Of a stretch of DNA of 64,000 nt, positions 45,501-56,768 are shown piece after piece. Every line of letters begins with the position of its first letter. Position 1 is the first letter of the stretch. The notes below the pieces were generated by a model. The model searched no databases and had not been told where the DNA came from. It saw only the letters and a program-made list of their open reading frames with translations. This DNA is from Xiphophorus maculatus (taxonomy: Eukaryota > Chordata > Actinopteri > Cyprinodontiformes > Poeciliidae). A program made the translations under genes and the position numbers. The DNA lies in NCBI RefSeq assembly GCF_002775205.1, contig NC_036447.1:3398501-3462500 (forward strand), written 5' to 3'.

Positions 45501-48500
45501 ACAACAAGCATCGCCACATATTACTATTGTATCATGCAGGAAGGCATGGCTAATATTTGCCGTCCAAGCAGTTCTTTGCAACATTAATATTGCATAAAGT
45601 GATACTGCAATGTTGATAAATTTGCAACATTTTATGCAACCCATGTCATTCAGCCTTTATCTGACTCCATACAGCTAAAAATAAACTTACAATTTAAGGT
45701 GTGGCAGCTCAGTATATTAATCTCTTTTCGTTCTCGAAGATGAACATGAGGTGTGGGAGTGAAAGATGTTCTCATACCGTGAGCGATGATCCAGTAGACT
45801 AAAGAGTCTGGGGTCTGGTAGAGGATCCGATAAGGAGCCATCCGAGCACTCGAGTCCAGAACGACATCCAAAGTCCCAACAAGCAAACCTGCAACCGCAC
45901 AAAATAAATTATTAAGCAAAAAAACTGAAATCTTAAACTTCAGATTGTTTTCTAGCAAACAGGAGGGGAAAAAACATTTGATGCAGATTTTGATACCATA
46001 AATTTGTTGTAGACAAAAACAAAATTATCTAAAAACATGTCAGTATTTTTTCCATTTCAACAGGGAGAGCGCCACAATTTAAGTTTCCTGAGGCTTCAAC
46101 TTATGTTTACTTACTAAGCAGTCATCCTCTGCAACACCGTTACTGCCCAGCATTTTTCAAACAAGTCCTACTTAAATTATAGATGAGTTATAACCAATGG
46201 CCTTATTAATAGTTAATAAGCCCTTTAATAATGTATCCATTAGTTGTAACCAATTAGCATGAATCCATTTGAAGTAACTGACTATTCGTCCAGGTTTGTG
46301 TGTTGATATGCCAGCGCTTCTCAAACTCAAATCTTACAACTTAGCATGTTAAAACCGATAATTTAACATCAAGTTAACGCTGTTTGGGCTTTTTAACCAG
46401 TCTTGCCCAGGAACATTTAAAATGTGGGCCACACTGCAAAGAAAGGAGAAATCGTAACATCTGACCTGCAGAAATAAAATGTTAAGTAAATGCTTTTAAA
46501 CAAGAAAATGCCGACTCTGTTCAGGCTCCGGCAGATCCAGAAACACGTAGATAACTTTAAATCAGAACCTGATTTAAAGTTAAAGGCATTACAATTTCAA
46601 ACTAGTGAAGACGTTTTTGTGTAATTTCAATATTCAGTTTGTTTCAGCTCAAAGTTTAAACTCTAGTAGAAGTTTCTGAATTTCTGCTCATTTGAATCCT
46701 TTAGCTCAAGTCACAGGCCCAAGACAACTTAGAAAGCATCAAAAGTTCTTATTTTATGAAGGTATCAGTCAGGAGAAGTGTACAAAACCACCGATAGGAA
46801 AATAGTGACATAACAGACTTTACAATTGCAAGGAGGTTGACAGCAACACCCAAGAAGCTTCATGTGAGAACAACTTAAAATGTTTAGTACTCTAAGCTTT
46901 TTCTAGATAAACACTAAAGAGCTCATTTATTTAATTATTCTGTAAACATTCAGCTGAATAAAGTCTGACACCTGCGAAATTTGAAATTTTGGTTACTGAC
47001 TTGAAAATTCTTCAAATAGTTAAAATGTTTATTTTGAAACGAAGACTTTATGCAGCAATTCCATTACTTTTCCTCCCACTCTCTTGCTTTTTTCCCTTGT
47101 AATCATAAATACAAAATCTAAGGGTATTACACAACATATAAAGTATGTCAAAATTAAATTGGTGCTTTCACAGGCAGATCTACCTTGAACTGAAGTGAGC
47201 ATTTAGCATTAGCTTCTACTAAGTTTGTGTAGTACTTTCGCATCAACTACCTTTTAGTCAGTGGTGCCAACCACCCACAGTCTCCTTTAAAATTCAAACG
47301 TCAGAACCAAGTAGGTTTGCAAGACAAGATCCTTTCCAAGTTATTTTTGTTTTAAAGCTCCTTTGTGACAAAATGTATGAGTCATATATAAAATGAGTAG
47401 GTGGGGGAGGATAGAGGAGACAAAGGAGGGAAAAGAAAGCTTCCTTATTAACAAAGGGAGCAGCTGGTGTGCAGAAAGAAAGCTCAGATTTCTCCTTAAT
47501 ATTCCTTCTCATCTTACTTTCAGCTTTCAGCACCTATTTAGCCATGTAAAACAAAGCTGACACTCAACATTCTGCTAAAGAGGAAGCTGCTTTTGCATTC
47601 ATGACATGTTTGACTACAGAAATACAGCACGTTAACGCCAAGTCACTGCTGACGCTTGCATGCCGACCTGAAAAAAAAAAAACAAAAAAAGGCTTGAAGG
47701 TGTTAGTGTAAACCAACGTGTGAGGAGCTGCCGCTCCCTTCAGAAATCTTGTGGTGAAACTTTGTGAAAACCTGCAGCTCTGGACTCTAGTTGCCCTGCA
47801 TGACACAACAGGCTCAATCAAGGTGTGAGTTGAGGTTTACTTCAGAAAAACCAAATGAGAATAACGGTGCCAAGACTGCGGTGGAAACAAATAAAGTCTC
47901 TGGGTGATTTCAGTAGAAACTATTAGCTAAATCTGTCATTTTTTTAGTCCAGCACTGGATGAATCTGTGTTTTCCTCTTCTCTGTTTGATGCCAAACATG
48001 AAGTCTGCAGGATTAACTCATGAAAACACAACGTGTTCACCCCACACAACCTAAAAACCAAACAAACAACAAAGCAGCTCTAATAGTCCAGTTATCCTTT
48101 CTGACTGGAAAACTCATGCTGATCAAAAATAAACTCTTAAAAAAAAGAAAAAAAAAAGTCATATGATACCCTGGTTTCTCTAAGAAAGAGACAATCAGAT
48201 GTTCCTGCTGTTCGAGCGAAACGAATCACATTCTGAGCGTGTTTTTCCATGTGGTGTTGGAACAGGAAACCAGGCTCACAGCATGTAAACAGTTACCTGA
48301 TTTTCGGTCCTCCCCCGCAACTTGAAAAGAAAACAGAGAACCTGTGGTGGGTAACCACAAATGTCAACAATAAGCCCACTGACCTGAAACTGATACAGAA
48401 ACCGACCAAATTAGGCTACCTTCAGCAGGGTAAATATACGTTCCCATCATCTCCAGCCATCAACATTCACTTACAATAAGTGTTTCACTGCAAGCTGAGG

Positions 48501-51500
48501 CCTGCAGAAGGGGAAGCATGATCCTCTCCAAACAAAAATAATCTGTATTATGAAATGCGGTGCAAAACGAGAATAGTTTTATGCTACGAGCACCCTCGTG
48601 TTCAATTATGAAACAAATGACTCAACAGTCTGTGACTTAAAGCATTTACAGTGAGATCAAATGGGGTTTTGTTGTGTATTTTCCTATTTTGCTAAAAAAA
48701 AAATTCCCCTCCTGCAGCTTTTTTCATCAACATGACGCCTGGAATATGAGATACAACAATAACATACCAATCAGGACTTTCTGACAGCCCACATGCAGAT
48801 ATGATCCCTGCATTTCCAATACAAATGCGTGAAAATCTTTGTTGATATTCTGCTGATGTTGAAACAATTTTTCAAACAATTGAAGTGTTTCTATTAAATA
48901 AGAAATTAAAATCACACATAAATAAGCTTGTTCACTCGATAAGTTATTAAAAATCATGTCAGCGACGAATGTGAACAGCTACATGAGATATAGTCATAAT
49001 TCAGCCATGATGCCAACACTAAACACTCATCAACCAATCAGAGGAGACGTTGGAGTCTTGTTCAAGTCCCGCCTATTTGGGAGTGGCTACTTATAACCCC
49101 TCCATTTCGGCATTTTGGGGAAACTGTGTACAATTTTACAGAACAGTTGTGGATTCAACACATTTAAATGACAATTTTTTATGAACTGTGATGCTGTGAG
49201 ACTTTTGGTCGAGCCAACTGAGATGTTCGAAAAACAAAAACAAACCATCATCTTCCTGCCACTTCTTGTCTTTGTCGTTTGCCCCAGTAGTAACATCCAG
49301 CTGTTGACTTGTGTAATGTGAAAAAAAAAGTGCCAAAAGAAAAACCACCACATTTTAGTGCAAAAACTATGAAAAAAACTTGCGTATTTTCTAAATTAGC
49401 TTGTTTCCATTTCGCAAATTTATTTTTATAACTTCATGCAAAGCTTCAATTAACTTTCCACATTGGTGTCTCTATAAAAGGTCTTCTGTCTGTTGACCTT
49501 TTACTCACTGCTCTGACTGACAGGCAGATTTTCAGGCCTTAAATGCAAATCTGCATACCTTCTCATGCCGATCTTGGCATAAACCTCAGGTGGAATCTTC
49601 TGGGGAAGGAATTAAACATGGAGCCGTGCACATTCAGAGAAAGGGCCACCTGCTCTAAATGTCAGCCTGGAAAGCATCCAGAGACGATTACCATTTTACT
49701 ATTTCTCAGAGGCCACAGTGTCATAATGCTGCATCATGCAACCTTCTTCACACTTGATCGGTTTCACTGTATTCTGCACAAACTGCCCATTCAGACTACA
49801 TCCTGTCGCGTTTTACGCCCGCGCTGAGCTTCTGGTTTACATGCTCTGCTCTGGTGCTGATGGTGGCTGCTCAGCATCCTGGAGGAAAAGCCAGAGGGCC
49901 GTGCCAGTGTTGCCGGGCGCTGCTCAGTAGCAACTGGCACGCACAGCAAGTCAGCAAGCACAGCTTTTATATAACCATGACATCATCCCCTGACACTACT
50001 TGGCACATTTAATATTGCCAAAGCAGAGACTGGGTTGGTGTCTTTGATGAGAGTTCAGCAGATGTGGCGCAAATAAAATGATCTAGTTTTATTAATGCAG
50101 GTCTAAAATAATACTGGTGCTATACTGGTTTCCATTCAGGATAACAGACGACTCTACAGCTGTAATTCAGTATACAAATCAAACAATCAACTGGGGATCA
50201 GGTAATTGGCAAAGGAATGGGAAGACTAAAAAAAGTTCTAAACAATTAAGTGTCTGAACAAGTATGAACAGGTATAATGAGCTTTGACACCTCGAATATA
50301 AAACAATAAACTGGAGCTGAAATGTGTGCAGTTTCTTCAGATGTCTAAATAAAGCAGGGGAAACGCGCAGCAAGGAAATTTACTCTCCTTGCTAAATAAG
50401 CAAGACTTTATTTAACAGCTTCTCGGATTCAGAGGCTTTGACAAAAACTATTAATACCAAAAAATATTTCCACCCAGGAACTTCTCTGAATCTTGTTTCT
50501 AATTTTTCTATAAAGTTTTTGTTTAATCTAACTGTGTTTAAAGCTGTTATGCGGCAATAAAGTCATTGTTATTTAACCTTTGGAATGACTGAATAAAAAT
50601 GAATTGCTGGTTGAGGCTTAGGATCCGAACTGAAATCTATTCCACCGTCTGGAAAGCAGAATGAAGCCTGTAGTGACTTTACTTAACAGTAACGTTACTC
50701 AATCTGCAGCCGAATCTTTTCTTTTCTGACAAATATGATGATCTGCATCATTGTGAATAAAGATCTGAAACTAAGGCCCTGTTTTGGGGGCTGTTTCTTT
50801 TTTTTTTTAAATGGTAACTTTTTCACACAAAAAGTGTTTTAGAGGACCCTAAATGGGTTTTTTTTTTTGCATTATAATATATTAATTTTGATGAATTAAT
50901 AACAGATTTTAATATGTTTAGCACATTTCATTGTGTTTTGCTTTTTTAACATACAAAAAGTCCCTGAGCTGGAACTTTTGTTGCCTGTTTCTGGTACGCC
51001 CGTAAATTTGACGTACAAATAGCAGCGATGATCAAAGAAGCCACTTCTCTTGTACAAGATAATGTTAGCAAAGCTAGCATCAACAGGAATCTAGATAAAT
51101 AGTGTCTAAAAGGCTCCATTTGAAACATTTCCTTCAAATGTTTAGACAGGTTTTTGTCATCTATTCATAGACTTTGGCCATGTGACAACCAGTCAGGACG
51201 CACGTTGATAAGAATTTGGTGTAAGGGCCAAGAACTTGTGCAATCCATTTGGCACCTAATATCCTCAGTGAAAACAAAATACGTTCATCATTATTGGTGT
51301 CTATTTCTAGAGATTTTTACCCCAAAATAGGATTTAAATGTCATTTATCAGGTCAATTAGAGGGTAACTGGTGTGAAATATTGCAGATATTGACTAGCTA
51401 TCATCCACACCAACATGTTTTAGGTCAATTCTTTAAGCTGCGATCGGTATTTTACTTTTTTAGTATAAAGGATCTGTGTCCAAATAGTTTGGACTTGATA

Positions 51501-52961
51501 GCTGTTGCTGGTCACTAAGCTGCATCTGATTGAAGGTTTGCCATTAATCTGACAGCAAAGAGACTGCAGCCCTCTGTGGTCTGCTTGTAGCCGTCTGAAA
51601 AGATAACATCACTAAAATCACGACTTTTCTCCAGCACTAAACAGGGCTGGTATGAACGCATCCTTAGGATGTTTAAGCCCTGTTTTGGGCTTAATTAATC
51701 AAACTAGCTTGATTAATTGATTGAATCAAACTAGTTTGAATTTAGGCACGATTTGAATGCATGATGTGAATGCCAAGAGGACCGGAGACTGCTCCAAAAG
51801 AAGGAAGTGGACTAAAGTGTAGGGCATTCTGGGTAAATACAACAAAAACAAACTCGATATTGTAGAGCTAGCAAGAGAAATGGCTTGAAAAATCCTATAA
51901 CCGTTAAAATCTGATGCCACTCTGTTTCTGTTTACATTTTGTGAAGAAGGAAGTGTCTTCTTCAGAGGTTATCGTGTCATTTCCTTCAGTAGGTTTTGGT
52001 GCAGCGCCACCACTGGCGAGGATGGGAACAGGTTGCTCAAAGGGTTTGGTTTGTTTGCCACAATGCAGTATGACAATGACCTGCAGCGGCTGAAAATGTA
52101 ACCAATGTTGCAACTTTGGTCCCCGACGGTGCAAAAACACCCAGTAATTGCTGGCAGAGGAAGACTAGTCTGAAAACAGTAAAAGTCTTCCTCTGTGCAC
52201 CGATACTCCAAAAACTGCAGTCTGACTTTTAAAGCCCCAAAATCACCACAGTCAGCTGATTCCAGGCCAGAAAATGTCCTGCGTTTCGCAACTCGGAGAA
52301 CATCAATATCTCAATTTATGAGAACTTTGGCCAGTTATTTCAATAACCTCCTCATCCTCCTGCTGCCGTTTGACCCATTTTAGATGGAGTATGCCAATGA
52401 GGAAGAGGAGGATGAGTGAGGAAGAGAAGGAGAAGAATGATTCAGCATGAACAAGCAAACAGACTCACTCTCAGGCTGTTTGGCAAACAGATCCCCTGTT
52501 ATTCAGCCTCCGAAGCTGTTAGCAGCAGCAGAAAGCCTCATTGTTTGGGTAGGAATCTAATTTCTTCTGCAGTCAATATCCTTACAAAATCCCCAGATAA
52601 GACAAAAATAAGTTATTTTCTGTGGAGGCTAAGATTCAGCTTTTTTTTTTACGTCTTGAGTTGATTAATTTCCAAATCAATCAGCAGCTGATTGATTTGT
52701 TACTGAAGGTGAGAGGTCGCCTCACAGCTGATTGATCATGTGACCATCACCTGGCCACCCGACATCTTTAATTAAAGGTAAATGATCATATTTATCTCTG
52801 TGGTGTTGCACAGTCATGGCAGCTCAAGGCTGGGACTCACCGGCCAGTCCGCCGCCTCCATCCCCGTGGCCTTTCCGTCTCTGGAGGATGAAGTACGGAT
52901 TCGCTCTCTCGGTGATCCACAGCGCTCCCGCCAGCAACACATCTTCGGGAATGACCCACAT
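30553..52961 (-). CDS. tbc1d9: TBC1 domain family member 9, TBC1D9
   Basis: Twenty-one in-frame exons in transcript order: 52841-52961, 45778-45888, 43680-43798, 43074-43302, 42511-42772, 41664-41871, 41224-41430, 40410-40574, 40175-40325, 37637-37851, 36724-36841, 36354-36639, 35497-35626, 35263-35361, 35033-35101, 34041-34281, 33891-33956, 33221-33307, 32283-32351, 31661-31764, 30553-31326. About 1276 aa (human 1266). The protein is a membrane-trafficking Rab-GAP-like factor. GRAM domains lie near residues 144-210 and 291-360. The TBC domain (about 509-697) has both catalytic fingers, R561 in IERDLHR and Q596 in YCQ. The EF-hand loop is D894-D905 ([12 protein letters not shown]), with Asp instead of Glu at position 12. 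The C-terminus is acidic and Ser-rich and ends DYEISLSG. The intron after exon 3 has a GC donor. TBC1D9B is less likely given the synteny. Confidence 0.95.
30588..30602 (+). promoter_or_regulatory. CTCF-like motif in the TBC1D9 last coding exon
   Basis: ACAGCAGGGGGCGCC matches the CTCF core consensus at 14 of 15 positions, forward orientation, opposite the last 20 TBC1D9 codons. Coding constraint could produce it by chance. Confidence 0.3.
34693..34743. repeat. TG repeat with embedded poly-G
   Basis: About seven TG units, a run of roughly ten G, then about twelve TG units, in TBC1D9 intron 15. Confidence 0.9.
36101..36322. mobile_element. MITE, TBC1D9 intron 12
   Basis: The ends TGTGCACCGATT and AATCAATGCACCCC-like are inverted. 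It shares internal blocks (CTCTTCTGCT, AAATCAACC) in reverse orientation with the nested element at 29834-30160. It lies about 30 bases beyond the exon 12 donor. Confidence 0.6.
36983..37490. mobile_element. MITE-like repeat, TBC1D9 intron 10
   Basis: Starts with ACTGGACGATAAATCAATTT and ends with ATCATACAGCCCAATCC, boundaries typical of a fish miniature element. Inside, a 30-bp unit ending GGTTACCTAGCAA is tandemly duplicated (about 37186-37245). Confidence 0.45.
38335..38720. repeat. Dispersed repeat copy, TBC1D9 intron 9
   Basis: Same family as 19240-19560. A Tc1-like terminal fragment (about 39375-39490, CAAAAGTATTCACACCTCTT) and a further MITE-like piece (about 39500-39660) follow in this 2.3 kb intron between exons 9 and 10. 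Confidence 0.5.
40645..41070. repeat. Dispersed repeat copy, TBC1D9 intron 7
   Basis: Shares TTCTCCATGTTTGGTT and the TTTGTGGTGC region with 38335-38720 and extends further right, through TTTATAAACTAGCAACAGTA and CAGGGAGGGAGCCAGTGGAA. The 161-codon minus frame across it arises from the repeat plus exon 8. Confidence 0.5.
42086..42448. mobile_element. Intact CACTGCAAAAA-family MITE, TBC1D9 intron 5
   Basis: A 363-bp element with terminal inverted repeats of about 28 bases and two or three mismatches, starting CACTGCAGAAACAC and ending GTGTTTCTGCAGTG. No coding capacity. It lies about 60 bases beyond the exon 5 donor and is the best-preserved copy in the window. Confidence 0.75.
49964..49973 (-). 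promoter_or_regulatory. TATA box candidate, possible internal promoter
   Basis: TATATAAAAG on the minus strand, followed downstream by a relatively GC-rich 150 bases. An alternative TBC1D9 start is possible, but no coding exon with a good donor was seen after it. Confidence 0.25.
52674..52698. repeat. Perfect palindrome, 12-bp arms and 1-base centre
   Basis: AAATCAATCAGC, one A, then its exact reverse complement, about 140 bases inside TBC1D9 intron 1. The half-site CAGCTGATTGAT recurs near 52726. Confidence 0.85.
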
Positions 52962-53700
52962 ATTTCTATTTATTTGTATTTTATTTTATAACAGAACCAT
53001 TGAATTCACTATCCCGTCAAACTGGTCCTAGTAAGCAATGTTCATTAAAAAAAAAAAAAAACACAACTACGGAGGCCTTGTTATTCACCTGGGCTAATAT
53101 CTATCATTTATAACCATTTAAGATTTAATGATTGAGGAGAAAAAAAACAAGCAAGCGCTACTATAAATAAACCGAGAGGTTCGGGCTCGGCTCGGCCTAT
53201 AAACAAGGGCTGTTAACCAGCAGATTCTGCTACCGAGTTTTAAGGAAAACTGTATTTCTTTAAGGGGCCGGAGGCAGCCCGGCTCGGTTCTCCGCAGCCC
53301 GGCTCGGTTCTGCGCAGCCCGGCTCGGTTCTCCGCAGCCCGGGGAGCAGCGCTGGCTTCAGTCTTTGTTGTCCATGCCTCCGCGGCAGGTGCGAATCAGT
53401 CCGCCGATAGCGCTTGTTTACAGGCGTTGTTATATTAACTAGCGGTCGATTTATCCACAGGAATAAGCGGAAATGTCTTCCTGCTGTCGTGTCCGTCCGT
53501 ATGCAGAGGAATAGCCGCGACTTTAACCCCGAGAACGCGATAAATACCGCTGCGCCTCTGCGCTCCTCCTCCTGCTCTTCGGCCGAAGCGCCGCCGCTGC
53601 TGCTGCACATAAAGCGCAATGTATGGAAAGCCGTCTGAGGATTTATTCGATGCAATAGAATAGATAAAGATTTTCCTACGTTGGTGTCGGGAAATCAACT
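52962..53700 (-). promoter_or_regulatory. TBC1D9 5' UTR and CpG-rich promoter
   Basis: Directly upstream of the TBC1D9 start codon the sequence is AT-rich with an A run at 53048-53062. From about 53170 to 53640 it is GC- and CpG-rich, containing a 20-bp tandem repeat. The position fits the promoter and 5' UTR of TBC1D9. Open frames here have no recognisable domains. Confidence 0.5.
53274..53340. repeat. 20-bp tandem repeat, about 3.3 copies
   Basis: The unit GGCTCGGTTCTCCGCAGCCC occupies 53281-53300, 53301-53320 (one change) and 53321-53340, with a partial copy before it. Lies in the TBC1D9 promoter region. Confidence 0.95.
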
Positions 53701-54501
53701 GATAATTCAGGGGCTGTAAACCAAACGAAAACCATCGTAAGAGAGGAACATGCGGTATCTTTGGGAAAGGGTGTCTTTTACACAGAAAATGCTTCCCAAA
53801 TAAAAAATTATCACCTTCCTAAAATAATAGCCTGTCATAATTTGCCAAAATTGATTTATTTTTGTGCCTACATCATCTTTTTTTTTTTTTTTTAAAAAGT
53901 GACCCAGGGAAATATACTTAGGAAGGTGATGAGATGTTGTTTGGGCAAAATAAAATCTGATTACTTTCATATCAAATCCAATTTCCAATTTTAATTGAGT
54001 TTTTTTTTCTCTTTGATCCTTTGAAAAAAATCACCAAAAACAGAAAACATTTTGAAAGTCTGTTTTTTATTTCAATCATCCCATCCGTGAGTCAGCATGA
54101 GTTTAAAGTTCAAATAAATTGAAGCTGTAAAACATGTAAAACAACATGATATGGCGTTGGCAAGGTGACGTTACTCTGACTGTGGAAACCCATTGGTGAC
54201 AAAAAATAAATAAATCTTGAATTCTTTTTTCAAAAATTATATCTTCAAATACAGAAAATACAATTAATCAATAAAATCAATCGATTGTTATGTCACCCAG
54301 GCTGCTTCTTCGGTTCTGAAACTGGGTTTGGAAGCATTTTAGTTGATGAACAGCTCAGGGTTTATAACACTAATTAACAACCTTATATATCCAGATGACC
54401 TGGGGGTTTTGAGTCCAAGTTGTGCTGCTCTCCAAATAGCCAAAGCAATATAGGGACGGCCTTCTTTAAGTCGAATAAATGCTCAAACGGCTTTCCATAC
54501 A
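53620..54501. repeat. Inverted repeat pair flanking 820 bp upstream of TBC1D9
   Basis: A 31-base segment at 53620-53650 starting TGTATGGAAAGCCGT recurs as its reverse complement at 54471-54501 with 29 of 31 positions identical. GCGC lies just outside both copies. Nothing in the interior identifies a gene or a known transposon. Confidence 0.8.
53810..53930. repeat. Inverted repeat with perfect 13-bp arms
   Basis: ATCACCTTCCTAA at 53810-53822 and its exact reverse complement at 53918-53930 enclose about 95 bases with a T run. Possibly a small MITE. Confidence 0.7.
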
Positions 54502-55070
54502 GCGCTCGCATGTCGTCAGCGCGCAGGAGGCAGAGCAGCGTGAGCCGATTTCGTCCCCTTAAAACTTAAGCAGTTTAGTTTTGGTGGGTTCCATTAACTC
54601 GTATGTGAAAAGGAACAAAAATGTAATTTGTTTGTTCTTTTAGTGATGCAAAAACAACCGGAGATCACACTGATAGGCGACTCTCATGATGTTTCTGAGC
54701 GTCAATGGGCCTTTCACTGTTCCAAGTTACATATTCATCAACTCCCTGCAGGCCAAGCAGAAAGACTACCTCTGTAACCATGGTAACATGCATGAGAAAA
54801 TGCATTTTCCGGACTTACACGCTCATTTTGCAAGTCACAAGAAAACCTCTTGTGTTAACTAGAAGCCGTGTGTGTAGATTTATGTTACGAAACGAACCTT
54901 TTGCGAGAAATCTGCGTCATTGTGTTTATGATTGTTAGAAGTGGCTTTGTTGGTGAAAATACACACTTTTTGTGAAATGTCATTTGACGGGTTGGGTTTG
55001 ATTAGATTACGCGTAACTTGTTTTAATTACTCAATAAAAATGTATTTGTTATGTGCATTGGTTGGTGCCA

Positions 55071-55428
55071 CACTGCAAAAACAAGTATTTATTGTGTCAT
55101 TTCTACTGCAAATATCTCAAAACCTGAAATAAGACAAATCTAACAAATAATTCTTTGACCAAGACATCCTTAATTTCTTAATTATTTTTTTTAACAAAGT
55201 CCTACTTCCTAGCCCTAATTTTTGTCAAAAAAGACATTTTAACCATGTTTTAAGTGGAAAAAATCTGCCAGTGGAACTATCACTTTTTTTATCAATAGTA
55301 AGGAATTATTGACTTAACCTAGATCCTATGTTACTGAAAAGTTATTTTTAAGTTAGTTTTGCCTTATTTGAAGTGTATTAAAATACTTGCACTGGAAATT
55401 AGACAAAAGTTAATTTTTTTCAAAGTGC
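55071..55428. mobile_element. CACTGCAAAAA-family MITE
   Basis: Starts CACTGCAAAAACAAG and ends TTTCAAAGTG, with internal blocks TTAAGTTAGTTTTGCCTTAT and AAATACTTGCACTGGAAATT shared with the other copies. A half copy follows at 56781-57010. Confidence 0.6.
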
Positions 55429-56753
55429 AGATGCATATAATTTGGTTGTGTGACTGAGGGAGGCTGAATATACAAAACAGCACTTCCACTTTAATATAAA
55501 ATCCTGAATTTGTGGTTCAAAAGATGAAGAAATGTGAAAAAGCTCCTTTTGCAAGGCAGCTAAATCTAAATTGTGGATGACCTGGAGCTCCGAGTTCAGG
55601 TTTGACTCTGCAGAGATTTTCACCAGAGACCTCACTATGAGGTGACACTGCTAACCACCAACCACTGTGTGCCCCAGAATCACATATGCCTCTACAAAAG
55701 TTCAGCTTGAGCAGACGAATAAAGTCAGAGTTTGGGAGCGAAGACCGTTGAGCGCCCAACATGCACACAGCCTGAGAGCAGCTTTGCTTTGCTTCCTGTT
55801 CTGTGTGGCCTCAAAAACAGGATACAGAAAGATGGGGGAGCAGCTGCTCACTTGTCGGTTGACTCAGCTCTGGCTTCAGGTGGTTGTTTACGAACTTTCC
55901 CCTTCAATGAACCACTCCGAGTCTCCAGGCCGCAGACTCTCAGGGCTGACAGGGTTACAGATGATGGTTCTGCTGAGGCAGAGGAAGAAATGAGTAATTC
56001 TCCATACTGTACCTGTGCTTTGGTTTCCCCCCTCTGTGTGTTTATATAAGAGAGGTCTGAACTGCAGGCTGGTGGGAATGACAATAGTATCAGTTCCTGA
56101 CCTTTTGATACCAACAACAACTTGGCCACATTTAAATTTTTCGAAATGAATTGCTTTGAGGTATGGAAGGAAATCTTTTGTTGAGGTAACAAAAGCCCCT
56201 CAGAGGGACTGTCAGTGAATATTGGGGGATTTACCCTTCATTTTATTCACTGTAACATCAAATTAAACGTATTATACCCATAAGAAAAGGATGACAGCAT
56301 TCACCGTCAGATGAGAACGGATTGTCTAGGACTATTTGTTCCACTTCTTGGTTCCTAACTCACATCCCCATTCTTTGCAAACACTGGCTCACTTCTTTTA
56401 AAACACAGGAAGGAAATCCATTCCTGTTTGTTTTGCTTTTTGGTTCAGGAATCCACAGAGTTTAAAAGAATTGCTGATTCAAACCTGCATTTATTATTTT
56501 TACCTTTTGGTGAAAAGAAAACTAGAGATGAAGCTGCTGCATATAGTTCCCTCCACACTTTTGTTTTTGTTGCTATTCATGGTAAAGAAAAATGTGTGTA
56601 AATCCTTAAATAAAATCGATTTTTTAAATTCTTTGTGTATAATCTGGTCAAATTCTGGAAGATTCAACTTTTAATTTGAGCACATTTATTCAGTAGGGAA
56701 ATAAATACCACATTAAAAATCAGTCTAGAAAAAGATCAACCTGGATTCTGTCC

Positions 56754-56768
56754 AGCGCCCCCTACAGG
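56754..56768 (-). promoter_or_regulatory. CTCF-like motif, reverse orientation
   Basis: The minus strand reads CCTGTAGGGGGCGCT, 14 of 15 positions of the CTCF core consensus. It lies just left of a MITE half copy, between the TBC1D9 promoter and RNF150. Confidence 0.35.

Larger units (their letters stand above)
45889..52840 (-). other. TBC1D9 intron 1 (6.95 kb)
   Basis: No nested gene recognised. AT-rich, with few recognisable repeats compared with the rest of the window. It contains a strong TATA-like box on the TBC1D9 sense strand (49964-49973) next to a GC-richer stretch at about 49800-49960, and a perfect palindrome near exon 1. Confidence 0.7.

Noticed and set aside
53274-53340. Possible CRISPR-like array
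   Set aside because: The units are directly adjacent without spacers and the DNA is vertebrate, so it is an ordinary tandem repeat.
53260-53655. 131-codon minus-strand frame upstream of TBC1D9
   Set aside because: GC-rich promoter sequence with tandem repeats; no splice link to TBC1D9 exon 1 and no recognisable protein.
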